A stretch of 64,000 nucleotides of DNA, from assembly GCF_003008535.1 (NCBI RefSeq), contig NZ_CP027666.1, forward strand, positions 434,001 to 498,000, in the 5' to 3' direction. Position 1 is the stretch's first letter; every line of letters starts with the position of its first letter. Source of the stretch: Ottowia oryzae. GTDB taxonomy: Bacteria; Pseudomonadota; Gammaproteobacteria; Burkholderiales; Burkholderiaceae_C. Shown piece by piece: positions 60,288 to 64,000 of the stretch. A model generated the notes under the pieces. The model was not told the origin of the DNA. It made no database searches and worked only from the letters and a program-made list of their open reading frames with translations. The position numbers and the translations under genes are program-made.

Positions 60288-61211
60288 ATGCGTCTGGCGC
60301 ACGTCCTTAAAGCGCTGGCAGCTATCTATTTGATAGTGTTTGCCGCGCTGGGCGTGGGTGCCCAGCAGGTGCAGCCCGTGCCGCCGTTGACGGCGCGGGT
60401 GATCGACACCTCCGGCACCTTGAAGCCGGACGAGATCGCCGCGCTGGACGCCAAGCTCGCGGCGCTTGAAAAAGACAAGGGCTCGCAACTGGTGGTGCTG
60501 ATGGTGCCCACCACGGCGCCTGAGGACATCGTCGCCTACGCGCAGCGCGTGGGCGACACCTGGAAGATCGGCCGCCGCAACGTGGGCGACGGCATCTTGC
60601 TGGTGGTGGCGGTGAAGGACCGGCGCGTGCGGATCGCAGTGGCCAAGACGCTGGAGGGCGCGGTGCCCGACATTGCCGCCAGCCACATCATTGAAGACGC
60701 CATCACGCCGCACTTTCGCCAAGGCCAGTACGCGCAGGGCTTGCAAGCAGGCGTGGACCAGATCGCCGCACGCGTTCGCGGCGAAGAACTGCCACCGGTG
60801 GCGGCACCGCAGCAGCAACGCGGTGGCGGCCAGGACGACAGCTTCGGCCTGCTGGAGCTGGGACTGCTGCTGTTCATCGCCTTGCCCATCGTGAACGCGC
60901 TGTCGCGCGGCATCTTCGGGCGCAAGCTGGGCGCTTTGATGACCGCCGCGGGCATGGGCGGGCTGGCGTTCGTGGTGACGGCCAGCATCGCGCTGGCCTT
61001 GGTGGCGGGCGTGATTGCGCTGCTGTATGGCCTGTTTTCCGCGGCCGCTTCGATGCTGCCGCAATCGCGCTCGGGCGGCGGCGGCATGTTCCCGCCCATG
61101 GGCGGCGGGGGCTGGGGCGGCGGTGGAGGATTCGGTGGCGGTGGCGGAGGTGGCTTCAGCTCCGGCGGCGGTGGCGATTTCGGTGGCGGCGGCGCCAGTG
61201 GGAGTTGGTGA
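60288..61211 (+). CDS. TPM-domain protein with Gly-rich tail (YgcG-like)
   Basis: 307-residue exported protein. A signal peptide (cleavage near VGAQQ) is encoded largely by a dispersed repeat. The TPM domain covers about 25-155 (VIDTSGTLKPDEIAALDAKLAAL, VGDGILLVVAVKDRRVRIAVAKTLEGAVPD), then two membrane segments, and a C-terminal Gly/Ser/Phe-rich tail typical of this group. It follows lemA by 48 bp. The ATG at 60288 is preferred over a GTG nine bases upstream. Confidence 0.87.
   Translation: MRLAHVLKALAAIYLIVFAALGVGAQQVQPVPPLTARVIDTSGTLKPDEIAALDAKLAALEKDKGSQLVVLMVPTTAPEDIVAYAQRVGDTWKIGRRNVGDGILLVVAVKDRRVRIAVAKTLEGAVPDIAASHIIEDAITPHFRQGQYAQGLQAGVDQIAARVRGEELPPVAAPQQQRGGGQDDSFGLLELGLLLFIALPIVNALSRGIFGRKLGALMTAAGMGGLAFVVTASIALALVAGVIALLYGLFSAAASMLPQSRSGGGGMFPPMGGGGWGGGGGFGGGGGGGFSSGGGGDFGGGGASGSW
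60306..60345 (-). repeat. Dispersed-repeat half, copy 14 (within a signal-peptide region)
   Basis: AAAGCGCTGGCAGCTATCTATTTGATAG on the plus strand is the A/T-arm and first G/C arm of the family in reverse orientation. It encodes LKALAAIYLIVF, the hydrophobic core of the signal peptide. Confidence 0.6.
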
Positions 61212-61213
61212 GC

Positions 61214-61762
61214 ATGCTGGCCAAACTGAATCGCCTGCTGCGCCACCGCTGGATGGACGAAGCCGACGCGCGCCGCGCGGTGCCGCCCGATGCGTCCGAG
61301 CGCCTGCGCCGCCGCGTGCACGCCAGCGAGCAGCGCCACACCGGCGAGGTACGCATCTGCGTGGAAGGCGGGCTGCCCACCAGCTACCTGTGGCGCCACC
61401 TGCGCGATGGGGTCTCTGCCGCAGACATCGTGCGCCAGCGGGCGCTGATGCAGTTTTCCAAGCTGCGCGTGTGGGACACCGAGGACAACAACGGCGTGTT
61501 GATCTACGTGCTGCTGGCCGAACACGCGATCGAGCTGGTGGCCGACCGTGGCGTGCACCGCCTGGTGCCCCCCGAAGAGTGGGCGGCCATTGTGGCGCGG
61601 CTTTCCAATGCGCTGCAAAGCGGCAGCTTTGAGGACGGCCTGACGCAGGCCCTGGAAGAAGTCAGCGCGGTACTGGTCGCCCATTTTCCGCAGCCTGAAG
61701 GTGGCGCAGCGGATACACCACTGCGACCCAACGCATTGCCTGACGAGCCTGTGTTGCGCTGA
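61214..61762 (+). CDS. Second TPM-domain protein
   Basis: 182-residue soluble protein lacking a signal peptide, with the TPM-type core HTGEVRICVEGGLPTSYLWRHL, LRVWDTEDNNGVLIYVLLAEHAIELVADRGVHRLV and a helical C-terminus (EDGLTQALEEVSAVLVAHFPQPEG). It starts two bases after the YgcG-like stop, so it is the third gene of the lemA-TPM-TPM operon. Paired TPM genes behind lemA are frequent in Burkholderiales. Exact role unknown. Confidence 0.87.
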   Translation: MLAKLNRLLRHRWMDEADARRAVPPDASERLRRRVHASEQRHTGEVRICVEGGLPTSYLWRHLRDGVSAADIVRQRALMQFSKLRVWDTEDNNGVLIYVLLAEHAIELVADRGVHRLVPPEEWAAIVARLSNALQSGSFEDGLTQALEEVSAVLVAHFPQPEGGAADTPLRPNALPDEPVLR

Positions 61763-61862
61763 ACGTGCGCGGGCCGATTCCGCTGCGCAGCGCTGCCGAC
61801 GAACACACCCAGACCGAACGGATAGCCGGACGTTTGCACCACGCAACGCCGTGGCCCGCGCC

Positions 61863-62456
61863 TCAGGCCCGCGCAGCCTTCTCCAGCGCGCTGATCTGAT
61901 CCAGCAGGCGCTTGTTGACCCCGTGCGCGGCGTCCAGTTCTTGCTGCAAGGCCTTGCTGACCTGGGCAAACGTCATCAGCTTGCGGTTGGTTTCGCGCAA
62001 GTGGTCCGACAGGCGTTTGGACATGGCCATCAGCAGACGGGCGGCCACGGCTGGGTGGTCGTCCAACAGGCGTGTCATGGCTTCGCGTGTCAGCACCGCC
62101 AGGGCCAGATCGGTGGCGGCGATGCAGGTGGCTGAGCGGGGCGCGTTGTCGAGGATGCCCATATCGCCGATCAGGCTGCCCGGGCCCTCTACCGACACCA
62201 CCATGCTTTCGTGCGCGGCGGAGATGGAGTTCTCGATCGTCACCTCACCGTCCAGCACCAGCGCCATGAAATCGTTCTTGAGCGCTTCGCCCTCGCGGAT
62301 CACCACCTCACCGGTTTTGACCAGCGAAGGCCGCATGTACGTCACTATCACCCGCGCATCGGAGGCGCTGAGTTCAACCAACGCACCCTCGGTGACCAGC
62401 ATGGCCGCCGCCTTGGCTTGCACGTGGGCGCTGGCGCGCGATTTGACTGAGAACAT
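61863..62456 (-). CDS. Cyclic-nucleotide-binding-domain protein without a DNA-binding domain
   Basis: 197 residues with one cNMP-type beta-barrel (about 30-140): VVIREGEALKNDFMALVLDGEVTIEN and GPGSLIGDMGILDNAPRSATCIAATDLALAVL. The usual CRP helix-turn-helix is absent; instead a helical, coiled-coil-like end follows (LRETNRKLMTFAQVSKALQQELDAAHGVNKRLLDQIS). It may be a sensor or partner protein. The phosphate-binding Arg region (APRSATC) is present. Single gene, convergent with the lemA cluster. Confidence 0.82.
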   Translation of the reverse strand: MFSVKSRASAHVQAKAAAMLVTEGALVELSASDARVIVTYMRPSLVKTGEVVIREGEALKNDFMALVLDGEVTIENSISAAHESMVVSVEGPGSLIGDMGILDNAPRSATCIAATDLALAVLTREAMTRLLDDHPAVAARLLMAMSKRLSDHLRETNRKLMTFAQVSKALQQELDAAHGVNKRLLDQISALEKAARA

Positions 62457-62510
62457 GCCGCGATTCTAGGCACCTGCACCCAAGTACCCTAGCGAATAGT
62501 TGTTAAAAGA

Positions 62511-62535
62511 CAAGGCCCGCGAATGGCGGGCCTTG
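62511..62535 (-). terminator. Terminator of the atp operon
   Basis: Perfect 10-bp stem CAAGGCCCGC/GCGGGCCTTG with a 5-nt loop, followed on the minus strand by TCTTTT. It lies 43 bp after atpC. Confidence 0.8.
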
Positions 62536-62578
62536 GCAATACTGGCAGGCAGGACGCTGTCGGGCGCCCGGCCGGGTG

Positions 62579-62998
62579 TCAGCGCTTGTCGCGGTACTTG
62601 CGCAGCGCAGCGATCTGGGCGGCCAGAATGGCGAGTTCTGACGTGGCGCGCGCCATGTCGATCTCGCTCTTGGCGTTCTTGAGGGCCTCTTCGGCCGCGT
62701 GGCGCGCGGTGTTGGCTTTCTCTTCGTCCAGGTCCTTGCCGCGAATGGCGGTGTCGGACAACACGGTCACCACATTGGGCTGGACTTCCAGAATGCCGCC
62801 GGCCACGAAGACGAACTCTTCGCCACCGTCGGCCTTGGTGATACGAACCGAACCGGGCTTGATGCGGCTGATCAGCGGGGTGTGGCGTGGGTAGATCCCC
62901 AGCTCGCCCGCTTCACCGGGCAGCGCAACGAACGTCGCCTCGCCAGAGAAGATCGACTCCTCGGCGCTGACCACGTCAACATGAAGGGTGTGGGCCAT
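62579..62998 (-). CDS. atpC: ATP synthase epsilon subunit
   Basis: 139-residue subunit of F1. The N-terminal beta-sandwich (LHVDVVSAEESIFSGEATFVALPG, GELGIYPRHTPLI) and the C-terminal two-helix hairpin (EEALKNAKSEIDMARATSELAILAAQIAAL) that can inhibit ATP hydrolysis are complete. It is the last gene of the atp operon, 75 bp after atpD, and is followed by a terminator. Confidence 0.96.
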   Translation of the reverse strand: MAHTLHVDVVSAEESIFSGEATFVALPGEAGELGIYPRHTPLISRIKPGSVRITKADGGEEFVFVAGGILEVQPNVVTVLSDTAIRGKDLDEEKANTARHAAEEALKNAKSEIDMARATSELAILAAQIAALRKYRDKR

Positions 62999-63073
62999 GC
63001 GTGCTCCTGGTTAAACCTTGACGCTGGGCGCGACCGGCGGCCAAGCCGCGGTGCGCCTGAGAACTGCGTCGAA

Positions 63074-64000
63074 TCAGACCTTCTTGGCCTTTTCGATGGC
63101 CTCGTCGATGGTGCCGACCATGTAGAAAGCCTGCTCGGGCATGTGATCGCATTCGCCATTCACGATCATCTTGAAGCCGTGAATGGTGTCCTTCAGCGAC
63201 ACGTATTTACCGGGCGAGCCGGTGAACACTTCCGCCACGTGGAACGGCTGGCTCAGGAAACGCTGGATCTTGCGAGCGCGTGCCACGGCCAGTTTGTCTT
63301 CAGGCGACAGCTCGTCCATGCCCAGAATGGCGATGATGTCGCGCAGTTCCTTGTAGCGCTGCAGCGTACCCTGCACCTGGCGCGCGGTGTTGTAGTGGTC
63401 GTCACCGACCACCAGCGGGTCGAGCTGGCGGCTGGTGGAGTCCAGCGGATCGACCGCAGGGTAGATACCCAGCGCGGCGATGTCACGCGACAACACGACG
63501 GTCGAATCCAAGTGGGCGAAGGTGGTGGCAGGCGACGGATCGGTCAAGTCATCCGCAGGCACGTAAACGGCCTGGATCGACGTGATCGAGCCGACCTTGG
63601 TCGACGTAATACGCTCCTGCAGGCGGCCCATCTCTTCGGCCAGCGTCGGCTGATAGCCCACGGCGGAAGGCATACGGCCCAAGAGAGCGGACACTTCGGT
63701 ACCGGCCAGCGTGTAGCGGTAGATGTTGTCCACGAAGAACAGCACATCGCGGCCTTCGTCGCGGAACGATTCAGCGATGGTCAGGCCGGTCAGCGCCACG
63801 CGCAGACGGTTGCCCGGGGGCTCGTTCATCTGGCCGTACACCATGGCCACTTTCGAGTTGGGCAGGTTCTCCAGATCAACCACCTTGGAGTCGGCCATCT
63901 CGTGGTAGAAGTCGTTGCCCTCACGGGTACGCTCGCCCACGCCGGCAAACACGGACAGACCCGAGTGCGCCTTGGCGATGTTGTTGATCAACTCCATCAT
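63074..64000 (-). CDS. atpD: ATP synthase beta subunit, C-terminal 308 residues (cut by window edge)
   Basis: Catalytic F1 subunit, 5' end outside the window. The retained part has the segments VFAGVGERTREGNDFYHEM, the Walker B/catalytic region VLFFVDNIYRYT, ALLGRMPSAVGYQPTLAEEMG and the DELSEED-type loop, here DELSPED. The Walker A motif lies beyond the right edge. Same operon as atpC. Confidence 0.97.
   Translation of the reverse strand: MMELINNIAKAHSGLSVFAGVGERTREGNDFYHEMADSKVVDLENLPNSKVAMVYGQMNEPPGNRLRVALTGLTIAESFRDEGRDVLFFVDNIYRYTLAGTEVSALLGRMPSAVGYQPTLAEEMGRLQERITSTKVGSITSIQAVYVPADDLTDPSPATTFAHLDSTVVLSRDIAALGIYPAVDPLDSTSRQLDPLVVGDDHYNTARQVQGTLQRYKELRDIIAILGMDELSPEDKLAVARARKIQRFLSQPFHVAEVFTGSPGKYVSLKDTIHGFKMIVNGECDHMPEQAFYMVGTIDEAIEKAKKV

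Noticed and set aside
1..64000. CRISPR array
   Set aside because: No set of regularly spaced short direct repeats with unique spacers was found anywhere; the dispersed palindrome is irregularly spaced by kilobases.

Overview
The window is high-GC DNA (very strong G/C third-position bias) with the gene content of a betaproteobacterium of the order Burkholderiales, most likely family Comamonadaceae. The pointers are the ilvE / CHCC zinc-finger / O-antigen ligase neighbourhood, mreBCD-mrdA divergent from gatCAB, the lemA-TPM cluster, and many copies of a short dispersed repeat (core GATAGCTGCCAGCGC ... GCGCCAGAGGC) that I associate with Comamonadaceae. The family assignment is an inference from recall; no search was run.

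Layout. 1-111: start of an unknown gene running off the left edge. 388-4375: proVWX glycine betaine/proline ABC importer behind a near-consensus sigma70 promoter, closed by two hairpins. 4477-8763: small membrane protein, ilvE, GT4 glycosyltransferase, CHCC zinc-finger protein, O-antigen ligase. 8815-13386 (minus): OmpR-type two-component pair, AmpG-like muropeptide permease, metallo-beta-lactamase-fold hydrolase. 13626-15403 (minus): secreted COG4315 protein, ECF sigma factor and anti-sigma factor. 15483-18850: YeiE-like LysR regulator divergent from YeiH, then an AcfC-like binding protein. 19131-21382: exonuclease III divergent from pyrE and a DUF4124 protein. 21817-30469: gatCAB (minus) divergent from mreBCD and mrdA. 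30638-37184: catalase, tartrate/D-malate dehydrogenase, two convergent SGNH lipoproteins, Sua5-type tRNA threonylcarbamoylation enzyme. 37181-40858: LysE exporter, purK, purE, chaperedoxin CnoX.

41043-46635 is a 5.6-kb lower-GC genomic island inserted in the 3' end of tRNA-Arg(CCG), bounded by a 27-bp direct repeat. It carries a doubly frameshifted tyrosine integrase, a relic of a second integrase, a serine recombinase with a 39-bp dyad just upstream, a lipoprotein, and about 315 nt of non-coding but strongly structured sequence behind its own sigma70-like promoter. That structured locus is the best candidate here for something undescribed.

46697-53608: an AcrR repressor divergent from an acrA-acrB-oprM type tripartite efflux operon, with a 24-bp operator almost identical to the E. 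coli AcrR site as I remember it. 53728-64000: diheme cytochrome c, a conserved protein of unknown role, SpeD, an MliC-like lysozyme inhibitor, a protein with an IPTL-like C-terminal sorting signal, a YheT hydrolase with a SnoaL-like partner, the lemA/TPM cluster, a cNMP-binding protein, and atpC with the 3' part of atpD (minus strand, running off the right edge).

A second theme is the dispersed repeat. I count 14 copies. Nine are intergenic. Five overlap genes: the AmpG C-terminus, a Sua5 linker, a PurK segment, the N-terminus of YheT and the signal peptide of a TPM protein.
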